A stretch of 59,004 nt of DNA from Colwellia sp. C2M11. Lineage in GTDB: Bacteria > Pseudomonadota > Gammaproteobacteria > Enterobacterales > Alteromonadaceae. The stretch's first letter is position 1. Each line of letters begins with the position of its first letter. Positions 17,260 through 26,483 of the stretch are shown here, in pieces. The position numbers and the translations under genes are program-made. Under the pieces are notes generated by a model. It searched no databases. It worked only from the letters and a program-made list of their open reading frames with translations, and was not told where the DNA came from. The DNA is taken from positions 1 through 59,004 of the forward strand of contig NZ_JAHKQD010000019.1 in assembly GCF_018860915.1 (NCBI RefSeq), given 5' to 3'.

Positions 17260-19524
17260 TTATAATTGCTTGTTATTAACTAACACTGCAGTATGTGGGC
17301 CTTTAGCGTGTAACTCTTGTACGCTAGGTGAAGTCGTGTTGTTAAACGTATTGGTTTTAATCAACGTTTTAGGTTCGCCAACAGTATGTTCAATAATAAT
17401 AGGCGCTGAGTTTTTAAAAGTATTAGTGTCGATATTTACAACTTGTACGCCATGTAAATAAAGACTTGCAGCAGACTTATTACGTTTTCCTTTACCACTA
17501 TTTTCTATCTTGTTGTTTGTCATTTCTAGGTGAGGACCAAATGTACTTTCATCAGTACCGCCACGATATAAGTTAACTAAAGCCCCATCGACATTTTTAA
17601 AGGTGTTATTCTTTAAAATGGCATACTCAGTGTTATAAATACCTAGGTCTTCAATTTCTTTATTTAAGCGAAGAATATCACCAGTAACCTGTGTAAAGTT
17701 ATTATCGGTTAACTCAATATAGTCTGCAAAAGCACCTTTACCTGAATCAAAGAAATGAAATGAATGGTTAGTATCAAGTGCACTAATATTACTATTACGT
17801 AAAACAAAACGGTAATTATCAACCATACCCCATTTCTGCGTACGAATTAACGTATTACCTGCAGCATCAGGGCTATTCATGCCACTAATATTTAAGCCAT
17901 CGAGTGTTAAACTACCGCCATTAGAAATTTGAAATAACGTTGAGCGCTGGAAAGTTATTGTTACTTTACCTTTATTTTTTGCTTTAATCGTTAACGTTTT
18001 ATTTACGTCGATCATTTTTCTTACATCATACTGACCATCGGCCAATACAAGTACATCACCTTCATTGGCAACTAATACGGCATTAAATAAAGCATCAGCT
18101 TCATCTTTAACTTGTACGATTTTTCCTGAATCAAAAGCTACTAATGCTTCATTTTTAGCATACCAGCTAGGACCTGTTGCCGACTTTAACGTTGGTGTTA
18201 GAGACTTTTTAGCTCCTTTAGCCGCAAGTGCTTTATTGACAGGGTAAAGTAAACCGTTGTCAGCACGTGCTAGCGCGATTTTTTCTTGTTTAACGCCTGA
18301 TGCAATTTTTTCATCCACTAGGGTATTAGCAATATTCCCTTTAAAAGCAATACCACTTACATCATCAAATAACGTAAAAGGTTGTTGACCATTCTCATTG
18401 AAAATTAAGTTATTTTGCATTGTAGAGTTAATTGGTACTGCCGTTCTTTCTGCATCACTACCTGCTGCTAATTGCAAATGATCAACATTAATAAAACTGT
18501 TATTTTCTACTAGTGCATTATTCACTTGATGGTATCGATTAATCTTAGAGTTAGGAACACCATTCATTACCGTAAAACCACTACCAAAGCGATAACCAGT
18601 TAAGCCTTCAAGGTAATTATTTCTAACAATTTGATTTTTATTAATGACACGAATACCGCCAGTATGATCAACACCATTACCAAAAAACACGTTTTCTTCA
18701 ATTAAGTTACCATCACCATGACGTAGCGTTAATGTCCCTCTTGATTCAAAAAACACGTTATTACGAATCGTGTTTTGTGCTGATTTAATTGAGATAATTT
18801 CTACTTCACCATCACAGCGGTCAAAATAGTTATTTTCAACGACAGTAAATGAATTGGATAACGAATAATGGCTTGTACCGATACGTAATGTTTCACCACC
18901 ATTAGAGCCAAAGATAGGGCGAGGGCCAAAGTAATTGTGATCAATTTTATGATGGTTTTCTTGGCTTTCTTCGCTATCAAGACGTACAGCGACTGTTACA
19001 CCTTTATTTTGTTTTCCTTCAAGGTGACTATGATCAAAACGATTGTGCTTACCGTACAAAGCTACCCAATAATCTGATTCACTTTTATCCGGATTGTTAT
19101 AGTGGTCAATAACCACTTCACTTACACGTGAATGGTAGGCCAAGTTATCTTTAGTACTTCTAAATGCGATAACTGAGTTGCTTGGTGTATAACCATCTTT
19201 AAACACCAAACCTTTAACAACTAAATGCTTTCCCGCTAATCTCAAATTAGATTGACCAGTAAGAAAAACTTTACCTTTGGTTTCTGCTTTGAGCGTGATC
19301 GGTTCTTCTTTCGTTCCTTCACCTTCAAATAGAATTTCAAAATTATTCCAAGTACCATTAGACAAAATTATTTCATCACCTGGTGATAACTTATCAAGCG
19401 CACTTTTATATTCAACTTGCGATTTAACAACCCATGATTTCGCCATAATTTGTTGACAAAAAACAGTGCTTAAGATCACTAAAGTTGAAAAAATAACACG
19501 TGGGAAATGTTTAGACTTGTTCAT
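17260..19524 (-). CDS. PL6 alginate lyase, two-domain type
   Basis: A 754-residue polysaccharide lyase of the chondroitinase-B-like PL6 family. It has a signal peptide (1-28, IMA-K) followed by two parallel beta-helix regions (about 30-400 and 460-750), so it belongs to the long two-domain subgroup exemplified by AlyGC. The first domain carries the family motifs NGGETLRIG, CDGEVEIISIKS and GTLTLRHGDGN. Lys247 and Arg268 have the same 21-residue spacing as the catalytic Lys/Arg pair of AlyGC, and acidic residues in CDGEVE fit the calcium site. It is the first lyase gene after the receptor gene on this strand, ahead of PL17 by 12 bp. Confidence 0.92.
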   Translation of the reverse strand: MNKSKHFPRVIFSTLVILSTVFCQQIMAKSWVVKSQVEYKSALDKLSPGDEIILSNGTWNNFEILFEGEGTKEEPITLKAETKGKVFLTGQSNLRLAGKHLVVKGLVFKDGYTPSNSVIAFRSTKDNLAYHSRVSEVVIDHYNNPDKSESDYWVALYGKHNRFDHSHLEGKQNKGVTVAVRLDSEESQENHHKIDHNYFGPRPIFGSNGGETLRIGTSHYSLSNSFTVVENNYFDRCDGEVEIISIKSAQNTIRNNVFFESRGTLTLRHGDGNLIEENVFFGNGVDHTGGIRVINKNQIVRNNYLEGLTGYRFGSGFTVMNGVPNSKINRYHQVNNALVENNSFINVDHLQLAAGSDAERTAVPINSTMQNNLIFNENGQQPFTLFDDVSGIAFKGNIANTLVDEKIASGVKQEKIALARADNGLLYPVNKALAAKGAKKSLTPTLKSATGPSWYAKNEALVAFDSGKIVQVKDEADALFNAVLVANEGDVLVLADGQYDVRKMIDVNKTLTIKAKNKGKVTITFQRSTLFQISNGGSLTLDGLNISGMNSPDAAGNTLIRTQKWGMVDNYRFVLRNSNISALDTNHSFHFFDSGKGAFADYIELTDNNFTQVTGDILRLNKEIEDLGIYNTEYAILKNNTFKNVDGALVNLYRGGTDESTFGPHLEMTNNKIENSGKGKRNKSAASLYLHGVQVVNIDTNTFKNSAPIIIEHTVGEPKTLIKTNTFNNTTSPSVQELHAKGPHTAVLVNNKQL

Positions 19525-19555
19525 AACTACCTCAAAAACTAGAGCTTAAAATGTA

Positions 19556-19587
19556 GAGTTCTCAATTACCTAACGCAAAGAGAACTC
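19556..19587 (-). terminator. Hairpin between the receptor and PL6 genes
   Basis: GAGTTCTC (19556-19563) pairs with GAGAACTC (19580-19587) around a 16-nt loop in the 94-bp gap between the TonB receptor and PL6 genes. There is only a weak T-rich tail on the minus strand. It may cause partial termination or mRNA processing, separating receptor levels from enzyme levels. Confidence 0.4.
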
Positions 19588-19618
19588 CATTTTTACTAGA
19601 TATATTTATAGATTAGGC

Positions 19619-22600
19619 TTAAAAGCTTGCTTTTACGCCAAAGAAGAATTTACGACCAGAATAAGAATAATCAGAGACTGTTCCTGTTCCACGAGTCATA
19701 ACTTGTGCTTCTTCTAACAAGTTTAGTGCTTTTAATGATACTGAGACATTGCTACTAATTTTATACTTAATAGCCGCATCTAAATAATCACTATCCTCGA
19801 CCCAACGGTGACTTTTGTGAGGGAAAGGTAAATTATTTGGTTGGAAATAGCGTGAACGATATTTATACATTAAACGCATAGATAAGTTATCACCTTCCCA
19901 GTAGATTGAGCCTGATGCAACATTTTTAGAGAACCCCATAATGTTTGCATCTGGGCTAATTCCCCAGTTTGCCGGCTCTTCCGTTCTAAAGTCAGAAATG
20001 GCATGGTTCCACGCACCTTTTATACCAATACCACTAAGAACACCTGGTAATTCAGAGAAATGCTTTTGGAAGGTTAATTCAAAGCCTTTAATTGTCGATT
20101 CATCATCTGAGACTTGGTTTACGCTATAAGGGATCGACTGTGAATATTCTACTTCATTCGTTGTACCATCAGCACTTACAGTTGTTACTGTTGGTACACG
20201 GTTTTCTATCACTAAATTAGTGCCACCAGTAAAGTTCTTCCAGTAACCGGCTAAAGTAACAGCCATATCAAGACTTGGGTACCACTCTAACGATAAATCA
20301 AAGTTATTCGCGGTAAATGGTTTCATCATGTTACCTTGAGCTGTCGCACTAACTACTTGCTCGTCATAACCACCACATTGAGCACTCTCACTCGTATCTG
20401 CAGAGTTACAATCAGTAATTGTTTGACCTGCTGACATAGCATTCAAAGCAAAACGTGACATTGAACGATACGCTGCTGTTCTTAGTAACCACTCATCATT
20501 TAAATGAAAAGTAAGGTTTAAACTTGGTAACCACTCATCATATGAATCATCTAAAAACAACTGAGCCGTTTCGAAAGAATAGCTCCATTGCTCAACACCA
20601 TCTTCATTAAATGTTTGCGTTAGAATTGGTTTTTCGCCCCAAGATTTAGAATCAGTATCTGTACGTACATAACGTACACCTACATTACCAGTTACCGGTA
20701 ATCCTGCAAATTCAGTGTCTAAATTTGCCATCATGTATACAGCAGCGGTTTTTTCTGTAACATCAACTAACTGACCATCAATTTGATTCGGGTTTTCACC
20801 GATATCATAAAAGCCAACATCAGGATTATTGCCTTCAGGGGTATTAAAACCTACTTGCCCTAAATACGCACCGATTATACATTGAGAATCAAAAGTTAAG
20901 AAGTTACCTGCATCGGCAGCGCCACCTTCAGAGCCAAAGAAACCTTCAAGACTATGACCATTATCACCACAAGCTTGTGCTCTAGCAGTTGCTTCAGCAT
21001 GCTCTTCAGGATATAAACTATCAAAGTCGTTATTAGCGCCATCTCTATCTACATGATCATCTGAATTCCAGTTATCATCAATAGGACGACGTTCTCCGGT
21101 ATCGACTTCTAACGCGGTAGCTATTTCTGAATAATCATATAAATGCTCACTTGAATAACGAACGCCCATTTCTATAGATGAAATAACTTTGTAATCATCA
21201 AAAGAATATTGAGTATCGAACTTCACAGCCCAAATATCATCTTCACGCTCATCATTTTCACGGCCATACTCTAAATAAGCACCACCATCAGAGCCAACAA
21301 AGCTCGCCATATCACTGACGTCAAATGCAGCACCAGCATAATCGGTATTACGAACTAACTCACCACCTTCAGCTTTATAGAAGAAATTAGCATTTTCAAT
21401 TTGCTCATTATCACCAAGATATAATTTAGGTACAGTGCCTCTTGAATCTAATGAATAAGCTGTTGTTGATTCATGACGGAACTTGGCACGTTGGCGTAAG
21501 CGGTAACGGTAAGATTTTGAATAAGAAGCATCAAACGATAATACTAAGTTGTCATTTGGTGTGAAATCAATATTAAGACCGTAACCATCGTATTTATCCA
21601 CTTGATTACGATTTTCACCTTGTAGCGTTAACTTACCTTCGCCTTCTTCATAAAGTAAAGTGCCGTTATCGCCAATAATTAAGGTATCAACATTTAAATT
21701 TTTGCCACGCTCCTGGGCTAACTCCATACGATCTTCAGTATACTCTAAATGCGAGTATGCATAATCGAAGTTAATATCCCATTTATCATTAGGAACCCAC
21801 TGAAAAGTACCAACGATATTACGACGTTCATCTTTATCAGTACCTGTACGCCAATATGAATCATCTGGAATAAAAAAGATTGAATCTGGATCAAATTTAG
21901 CTAAGTGATCTGCACCATTAACACCAAATCTTTCAGGATCAGCATTTGGACCTAAAGTTACCAAATCAGCTGAACGACCAGGACTTACCATAGAGTCATT
22001 ATCAGGCAAGTTATTGTTACTGCTATTTAAGTCACGATCACCACAACGCTCATTATCACCATTATTAGTGGTAAGCGGTGAACCATCTGCAGCCCTAAAG
22101 CTACAAGCAGCTAATGTTGAGCTTGTACCATAATTTTCTTCTGGGTTAGCAGAGTTACTTTCGACATAACCTAAACTAAAACCCATTGCTCCAAAAGAAT
22201 CAGTTTCAAAGCTATGTACTGTTGAAATAGTGAACTTATTACCCCACGCTGACTGATTATCAGCCGCAGTATAATAGTCATTGTAATCAGCTTGTGCTTC
22301 TACCGTGGTTTTACTTTTTCCGTAATCGACTGCACGAAGAGAGCCAACATCGATAGTACCTGAAGTACCACCTTCAACTAAATTCGCTTGTTGCGATTTA
22401 TAAATGGTAACTTTATCAACTAAATTAGACGGGAATTTTTTAAAATTAACAGCACGGCCAGCACCAGCATTAGTGATAGTACGACCATTGAAGGTTGAGT
22501 AGCCCCAATAAGAGCCTAAGCCACGAATTGAAATTTCATTTTGGCTACCTTTTAAACGGTGACCTGAAGCGCCTGATACATTTTCAATTACATCAGATAA

Positions 22601-22912
22601 AGAAAGACCAGGTAAATCACCAAAATCTGCGGCAGCAATAGCATCTACAATTGCCGAATTATGCTTTTTTTCACTAAGTGAACGCGTCATAGTTCCACGC
22701 ATTCCTGTGACTTCAATCACCTCAATGTTAGCAGATTTCTTTGTGGCTTCAGCTGCGCTAGTAGCTTTATTTTGTTCTATTGCCTGAGCTTCTTCAGAAA
22801 AAGCTGGTGCACTAAGTAATGTCAGAAAAGCAGATGTAAGTAATGCGGCTTTCCCTCTGTTATTTACTATATTACTAGCTTTAAGAGCCGAGCTGATTTT
22901 ATTTAATTCCAC
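19619..22912 (-). CDS. TonB-dependent receptor, alginate locus
   Basis: A 1097-residue outer-membrane receptor. After a signal peptide (core LLTSAFLTLLSAPAFS) come a TonB-box-like 'IEVIEVTGMRG', a plug domain (about 85-200; DVIENVSGASGHRLKGSQNEISIRGLG) and a 22-strand-type barrel ending in the expected aromatic residue (FFFGVKASF). It belongs to the large TonB receptors of Alteromonadales and Caulobacter that import oligosaccharides. Its place beside the lyases suggests alginate oligomers as substrate. It begins with GTG, supported by GGGGAG seven bases upstream. It is probably the first gene of the minus-strand operon and is divergent from the GntR regulator. Confidence 0.88.
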   Translation of the reverse strand: MELNKISSALKASNIVNNRGKAALLTSAFLTLLSAPAFSEEAQAIEQNKATSAAEATKKSANIEVIEVTGMRGTMTRSLSEKKHNSAIVDAIAAADFGDLPGLSLSDVIENVSGASGHRLKGSQNEISIRGLGSYWGYSTFNGRTITNAGAGRAVNFKKFPSNLVDKVTIYKSQQANLVEGGTSGTIDVGSLRAVDYGKSKTTVEAQADYNDYYTAADNQSAWGNKFTISTVHSFETDSFGAMGFSLGYVESNSANPEENYGTSSTLAACSFRAADGSPLTTNNGDNERCGDRDLNSSNNNLPDNDSMVSPGRSADLVTLGPNADPERFGVNGADHLAKFDPDSIFFIPDDSYWRTGTDKDERRNIVGTFQWVPNDKWDINFDYAYSHLEYTEDRMELAQERGKNLNVDTLIIGDNGTLLYEEGEGKLTLQGENRNQVDKYDGYGLNIDFTPNDNLVLSFDASYSKSYRYRLRQRAKFRHESTTAYSLDSRGTVPKLYLGDNEQIENANFFYKAEGGELVRNTDYAGAAFDVSDMASFVGSDGGAYLEYGRENDEREDDIWAVKFDTQYSFDDYKVISSIEMGVRYSSEHLYDYSEIATALEVDTGERRPIDDNWNSDDHVDRDGANNDFDSLYPEEHAEATARAQACGDNGHSLEGFFGSEGGAADAGNFLTFDSQCIIGAYLGQVGFNTPEGNNPDVGFYDIGENPNQIDGQLVDVTEKTAAVYMMANLDTEFAGLPVTGNVGVRYVRTDTDSKSWGEKPILTQTFNEDGVEQWSYSFETAQLFLDDSYDEWLPSLNLTFHLNDEWLLRTAAYRSMSRFALNAMSAGQTITDCNSADTSESAQCGGYDEQVVSATAQGNMMKPFTANNFDLSLEWYPSLDMAVTLAGYWKNFTGGTNLVIENRVPTVTTVSADGTTNEVEYSQSIPYSVNQVSDDESTIKGFELTFQKHFSELPGVLSGIGIKGAWNHAISDFRTEEPANWGISPDANIMGFSKNVASGSIYWEGDNLSMRLMYKYRSRYFQPNNLPFPHKSHRWVEDSDYLDAAIKYKISSNVSVSLKALNLLEEAQVMTRGTGTVSDYSYSGRKFFFGVKASF

Positions 22913-23253
22913 CTTTAATCTCCCCTAATGGCTTATTTGTTTCATGTGTTTTATTTTATAAGTTTTTGCTACTATTTTTTCTGATTATATTAGTTTGCAA
23001 TCAATTTAAATATAACCAATTAACACCCTTTGTGTCAACCAGTTTACTTTACCAACTTAACTTACCAATTCAATTACAAATATTAAAGCATGTAATACCA
23101 ATACTATTAGTAACTTTCTCGCTTTTTTATACCAAAAATAACAAATACTGTTAAATAATTACCGATTTGCTTTTGCCAAAAGCCATATAAATCGCTATCA
23201 TAACGGGACAGATAACTCTTATGAGTCATTATAATTTTTGTTAAGGAATCATT
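22913..23253. promoter_or_regulatory. Divergent control region, receptor/GntR, with ACCAAT-type sites
   Basis: A 341-bp AT-rich gap between the divergent receptor and regulator genes. It contains a near-palindrome TACCAATA-C-TATTAGTA at 23096-23112 (one mismatch) and several extra ACCAA half-sites (AACCAATTAACACC near 23014, TTACCAACTT near 23049, TTACCAATT near 23062). FadR-subfamily uronate regulators such as UxuR bind ATTGGT/ACCAAT palindromes, so these are candidate operators for the adjacent regulator. Binding is inference. I see no protein-coding gene here. Confidence 0.45.
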
Positions 23254-23988
23254 ATGAGCAATCGCAGGCTGTTTTGGCGTATTGTCGAAAACATAGAAAA
23301 ATCTATAGACTCGGGCACTTATTCTGCCGGAAGTCGTTTACCGCCAGAACGAGAACTCGCTCAAACTTTTGATGTTAGTAGACCAACTATCAGAGAAGCT
23401 ATTATTGCGTTAGAAGTAAGAGGCCGTATTGAAGTAAAAACAGGATCCGGTGTTTATGTACTTGAGTCTGATAATATTGCTGGTGCTGCTGAAAAAGTAA
23501 ATGCATTTGAGGTAACTCAAGCCCGTGCACTTATTGAAGGTGAAGTTGCTGCTATTGCCGCAACGACGATAACAGAACCTGAATTAAAACAGCTATATAA
23601 AACACTCGTTGATATGGAAAACGAGAAAAACATTGCTGCTGCTGATGAAGAATTTCACAGCATTATAGCGAAGAGTACTCGTAATGCTGCCATGATTTTA
23701 TCAGTTAAAAATTTATGGGATCTACGCTCTTCTACACCTGCTATTATTGATGATTATAATAGTGTTTGTAGTCGCGATAATGAACAGACACTAGCTGAAC
23801 ATAAAGCTATTTATCATGCATTAGAATCAGGTAACTCAACAGAAGCACGCCAAGCAATGCATGGGCATTTCAACCGTCTTATTAATACACTATTTGATGC
23901 AGCTGAAACTAAAGCATTAGAAGAAATAAAGCGCAAAAACAGTGAGCAACGTGGCCTCTATTCGATACCTAACGCTGCCAGTATCTAA
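23254..23988 (+). CDS. GntR family regulator, FadR subfamily
   Basis: A 244-residue regulator. Residues 1-72 form the GntR winged helix (IEKSIDSGTYSAGSRLPPERELAQTFDVSRPTIREAIIALEVRGRIEVKTGSGVYV). Residues about 85-225 form the helical FCD ligand-binding domain of the FadR group; the metal-binding histidines expected in that fold are present (for example in EEFHSII, AEHKAIYHALE and MHGHFNRL). FadR-type proteins sense small carboxylates such as uronates and KDG. Placed divergently from the alginate receptor, it is the likely local repressor or sensor of alginate breakdown products. The start has a good ribosome site (TAAGGAATCATT-ATG). Confidence 0.87.
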   Translation: MSNRRLFWRIVENIEKSIDSGTYSAGSRLPPERELAQTFDVSRPTIREAIIALEVRGRIEVKTGSGVYVLESDNIAGAAEKVNAFEVTQARALIEGEVAAIAATTITEPELKQLYKTLVDMENEKNIAAADEEFHSIIAKSTRNAAMILSVKNLWDLRSSTPAIIDDYNSVCSRDNEQTLAEHKAIYHALESGNSTEARQAMHGHFNRLINTLFDAAETKALEEIKRKNSEQRGLYSIPNAASI

Positions 23989-24006
23989 AGTATAATTTAT
24001 CAGTTC

Positions 24007-24045
24007 TGCCGGTAATTACCTATGCCGGCAACTCTTTTCTCTCTT
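24007..24045 (+). terminator. Probable terminator of the gntR-type gene
   Basis: TGCCGG at 24007-24012 pairs with CCGGCA at 24025-24030, followed by ACTCTTTTCTCTCTTTATTT. It lies just downstream of the regulator on the plus strand. Confidence 0.6.
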
Positions 24046-24065
24046 TATTTACCTTTGAAGTTTTA

Positions 24066-24190
24066 AACACGTCATTCCGTTGGTCACTTAATACGGAATC
24101 CCATGCGTGTGGTTGAATAGTACGTAGGATAGCGAATCCATACACTACGAAGCATAACGCTTGAGATCCTGAATCAAGTTCAGAATGACG
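24066..24190. repeat. GTCAT-footed palindrome pair (second repeat family), copy 1
   Basis: It begins GTCATTCCG and contains a first hairpin region (CATTCCGT...TACGGAAT), a variable middle of about 60 bp, then GATCCTGAATCAAGTTCAG and ends AATGACG. The ends are inverted copies of GTCATTC. A second copy at 24809-24892 has a shorter middle. The arrangement of two hairpins facing each other with the same foot outside is REP-pair-like. Here the right end runs directly into a truncated type-B element at 24190-24207. Confidence 0.6.
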
Positions 24191-24790
24191 ACTGAAGTCG
24201 CCCCTACATACGCCCTACATTCATCCTACATATGCCCTACATTCATCCTACATACGCCCTAACAAAAAACATTGTTAGACGAAGGTGATCGACATCACCG
24301 TAGGGGCGAATTTATTCGCCTCTACATACGCCCTACATACGCCCTAAAAAAACATTGTTAGGCGAAGGTGTTCGACATCACCGTAGGGGCGAATTTATTC
24401 GCCTAATAAGAACAGGCGACTGAAGTCGCCCCTACATTCACCCTACATACGCCCTACATTCATCCTACATACGCCCTACATTCATCCTACATACGCCCTA
24501 AAAAAATATTGTTAGACGAAGGTGATCGACCTCACCGTAGGGGCGAATTTATTCGCCTAATGAGAACAGGCGACTGAAGTCGCCCCTACACACGCCCTAA
24601 CAAAAAATATTGTTAGACGAAGGTGTTCGACATCACTGTAGGGGCGAATTTATTCGCCTAATAATAATAACAGGCGACTGAAGTCGCCCCTACATACGCC
24701 CTAAAAAAACATTGTTAGGCGAAGGTGACCGACATCACCGTAGGGGCGAATTTATTCGCCTAATAAGAACAGGCGACATTCGTCGTCACT
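24183..24790. repeat. Tandem BIME array of about 100-bp units
   Basis: A block of REP-like palindromes. Type A (GTAG then GGGCGAATTTATTCGCC) starts at 24300, 24383, 24537, 24638 and 24740. Inverted type B (GGCGACTGAAGTCGCC then CCTAC) lies at 24415-24435, 24569-24589 and 24673-24693, with truncated or decayed copies at 24190 and 24772. A and B are head to head, separated by about 11-14 bases (TAATAAGAACA). Each A copy is preceded by another small hairpin GGTGAT-CGAC-ATCACC or a variant. The last three A copies are spaced 101-102 bp apart. Short 22-bp repeats (CTACATACGCCCTACATTC...) fill 24204-24262 and 24432-24500. Confidence 0.85.
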
Positions 24791-24808
24791 CCGTTGCCCT
24801 TCCCCTGT

Positions 24809-24892
24809 CATTCCGTTGGTCACTTAATACGGAATCTTCCTCGTAAAGCAGCATAAAACTTGAGATCCTGAATCAAGTTCAGGATGACGGTG
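24809..24892. repeat. GTCAT-footed palindrome pair, copy 2
   Basis: Same design as 24066-24190: GTCATTCCGTTGGTCACTTA with ACGGAATC at the left, then GATCCTGAATCAAGTTCAGG and ATGACG at the right. The middle (about 30 bp) is shorter than in copy 1. The two shared ends are nearly identical while the middles differ, which points to the ends as the mobile or conserved unit. Confidence 0.6.
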
Positions 24893-24973
24893 ATCATTCA
24901 GAATGGCTTATTATTAAGGATAACTAAATATTGAGGATAACTAAAAATATTTAAAAAGTAGGTTGTTTTAGAC

Positions 24974-25000
24974 AAAAAAAAGCCTCTCAGATGAGAGGCT
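24974..25000 (-). terminator. Rho-independent terminator of the reductase gene
   Basis: AGCCTCTCA (24981-24989) pairs with TGAGAGGCT (24992-25000). On the minus strand the stem is followed by a run of T residues (24974-24980 read as T). It is 58 bp after the end of the dehydrogenase gene. Confidence 0.85.
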
Positions 25001-25057
25001 AAAAGATAGTAATACAAGCTACTATCCCATCAAAATTACTTTGCTAAATATCGCTAA

Positions 25058-25939
25058 TTACTTCTCTAATTTAGAAAAGTAATCAAAAATTACTGGCACA
25101 TCATTTTGACCAAGGCCTGCATCAACAGCTGCCTGTAGGTTTGCAGAAGTACCTTGAGCGATTAAAGACTCACTACCAAGATCAGCAACCATTTGATTAA
25201 AGTAACCAAGATCTTTATTTGCGTTTGCAACAGAGAAACCTAATTTCTCTTCACCATCTACTGCATAAAACTTACAGAACTGCATGAATGGCGAGTTAGA
25301 TGGACCTGCAGACATAATGTCAAACAATTGTTGACCGTCAACACCAGCAAGTTTTGCTATAGCAAAAGCTTGTGACATCGCTGTAACAGTTGTCATACCC
25401 ATAAAGTTATTAATTAACTTAGTTGTATGACCAGCACCTAATTTACCAAGATGGAATACATTCTCACCTTGCTCTTCTAGTAAAGGTTTAACTTTATTAA
25501 AAGTATCAATATCACCAGCTGCCATGATGTTTAACAAACCATCTTTAGCGTGTGCAGGAGTACGACCTAAAGGAGCGTCGATCATACCAATGCCTTTTTC
25601 AGCAAGGGCTGCACCAATTTTAATTGTTGATGCTGGGATAGAAGTACCGAAGTCAATCAAAGTTGAACCTTCTTTCATACCAGCTAAAACACCATCTTCA
25701 CCATATACAATTTTTTCAACAACAGCTGAAGTTGTAAGACAAAATTCAACTACATCACTAGCAGCAGCTAATTCTTTAGCAGAAGTAAATTGCGTAGCAT
25801 TACCACGAGCAAGTACCGCATCAACAGCAGCTTGGTTAAGATCCATAACGTTTACTTGAAAACCACGTTTTTGTAAGTTTTCAACCATGTTGCCGCCCAT
25901 AAGGCCAAGGCCGATGAAACCTATAGTAGGTTTTGTCAT
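25058..25939 (-). CDS. Beta-hydroxyacid dehydrogenase family; probable DEH reductase
   Basis: A 293-residue NAD(P)-dependent enzyme of the 3-hydroxyisobutyrate dehydrogenase family. The Rossmann motif GFIGLGLMG is at 7-15 and the catalytic lysine Lys174 is in GAGHTTKLINN with Asn178. The substrate motif, normally DAPVSGG, is DAPLGRTPAHAKDG (121-134), closer to that of YihU-type aldehyde reductases than to GarR. In an alginate locus the expected missing step is reduction of DEH to KDG, and a family member has, as I recall, been assigned that role in Vibrio. Tartronate semialdehyde reduction is the alternative. It sits between the REP array and the second receptor and has its own terminator and upstream control region. 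Confidence 0.75.
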   Translation of the reverse strand: MTKPTIGFIGLGLMGGNMVENLQKRGFQVNVMDLNQAAVDAVLARGNATQFTSAKELAAASDVVEFCLTTSAVVEKIVYGEDGVLAGMKEGSTLIDFGTSIPASTIKIGAALAEKGIGMIDAPLGRTPAHAKDGLLNIMAAGDIDTFNKVKPLLEEQGENVFHLGKLGAGHTTKLINNFMGMTTVTAMSQAFAIAKLAGVDGQQLFDIMSAGPSNSPFMQFCKFYAVDGEEKLGFSVANANKDLGYFNQMVADLGSESLIAQGTSANLQAAVDAGLGQNDVPVIFDYFSKLEK

Positions 25940-26265
25940 ATCTAACTCCTAAAAATATTTTTATGTTTATCTGAGTGTGAAACTCTTCACCTAAACTCAG
26001 ATTACTATTTAATCTAAAACCAAATAACAACTTTGATTAGAATCTATTGTGCAAACCAAAAGTGGTATATCTGCATAACTTTGAGTCACTGAAAAGATTA
26101 ATACTGTGACTATTTAATACCAACTAACTGGTTAGTTAATATGCCTAACAATCAGGAACAATTTAATACTAACCAATGGCATTCAGCATGTCAACCAATT
26201 TACAATAATTGGTAATAACACAAGAAGGTTTATTTAATGAGGTTCGGATGAAATATATAGTCATT
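25940..26265. promoter_or_regulatory. Control region of the reductase gene
   Basis: It holds several symmetrical sequences. TGTGA-AACTCT-TCACC at 25976-25991 matches 9 of 10 conserved bases of the CRP consensus and lies inside a larger inverted repeat (CTGAG at 25971, CTCAG at 25996). ACTAAC-TG-GTTAGT lies near 26124-26137, and ACCAATT-TACAAT-AATTGGT near 26194-26213. The last resembles the ACCAAT/ATTGGT sites upstream of both receptors. These suggest control by the local FadR-type regulator and possibly CRP; binding is inference. No coding sequence is seen. Confidence 0.4.
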
Positions 26266-26271
26266 TTCTCA

Positions 26272-26311
26272 ATAAAAAACGCAGTATCTAACCTAAATCA
26301 AATACTGCGTT
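26272..26311 (-). terminator. Terminator of the second receptor gene
   Basis: AACGCAGTAT (26278-26287) pairs with ATACTGCGTT (26302-26311) around a 14-nt loop. On the minus strand the stem is followed by TTTTTATT. It lies about 170 bp after the end of the receptor gene. Confidence 0.65.
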
Positions 26312-26483
26312 ATTGTTAATATTTAATGATTAATAATCTACTTCTTCATTATTACGCTTTCATTAAAACTTACCAAAAATGGTTATATTGTAAATATAAT
26401 TTACATGTTATATATAACCAAAACTAACATACTTTAATAAAACCTAAACTAGTTTGTAAAAGCTAATTTAGGTCTAAAATAAA

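Noticed and set aside
22966..23154. 62-residue hydrophobic frame in the receptor/regulator gap
   Set aside because: It covers the putative operator region, has no clear ribosome site, and is very AT-rich; chance is the simpler explanation.
24204..24500. CRISPR-like appearance of regularly spaced short repeats
   Set aside because: Spacers are not unique, the repeats are palindromic REP modules and 22-bp direct repeats, and no cas genes are in the window.
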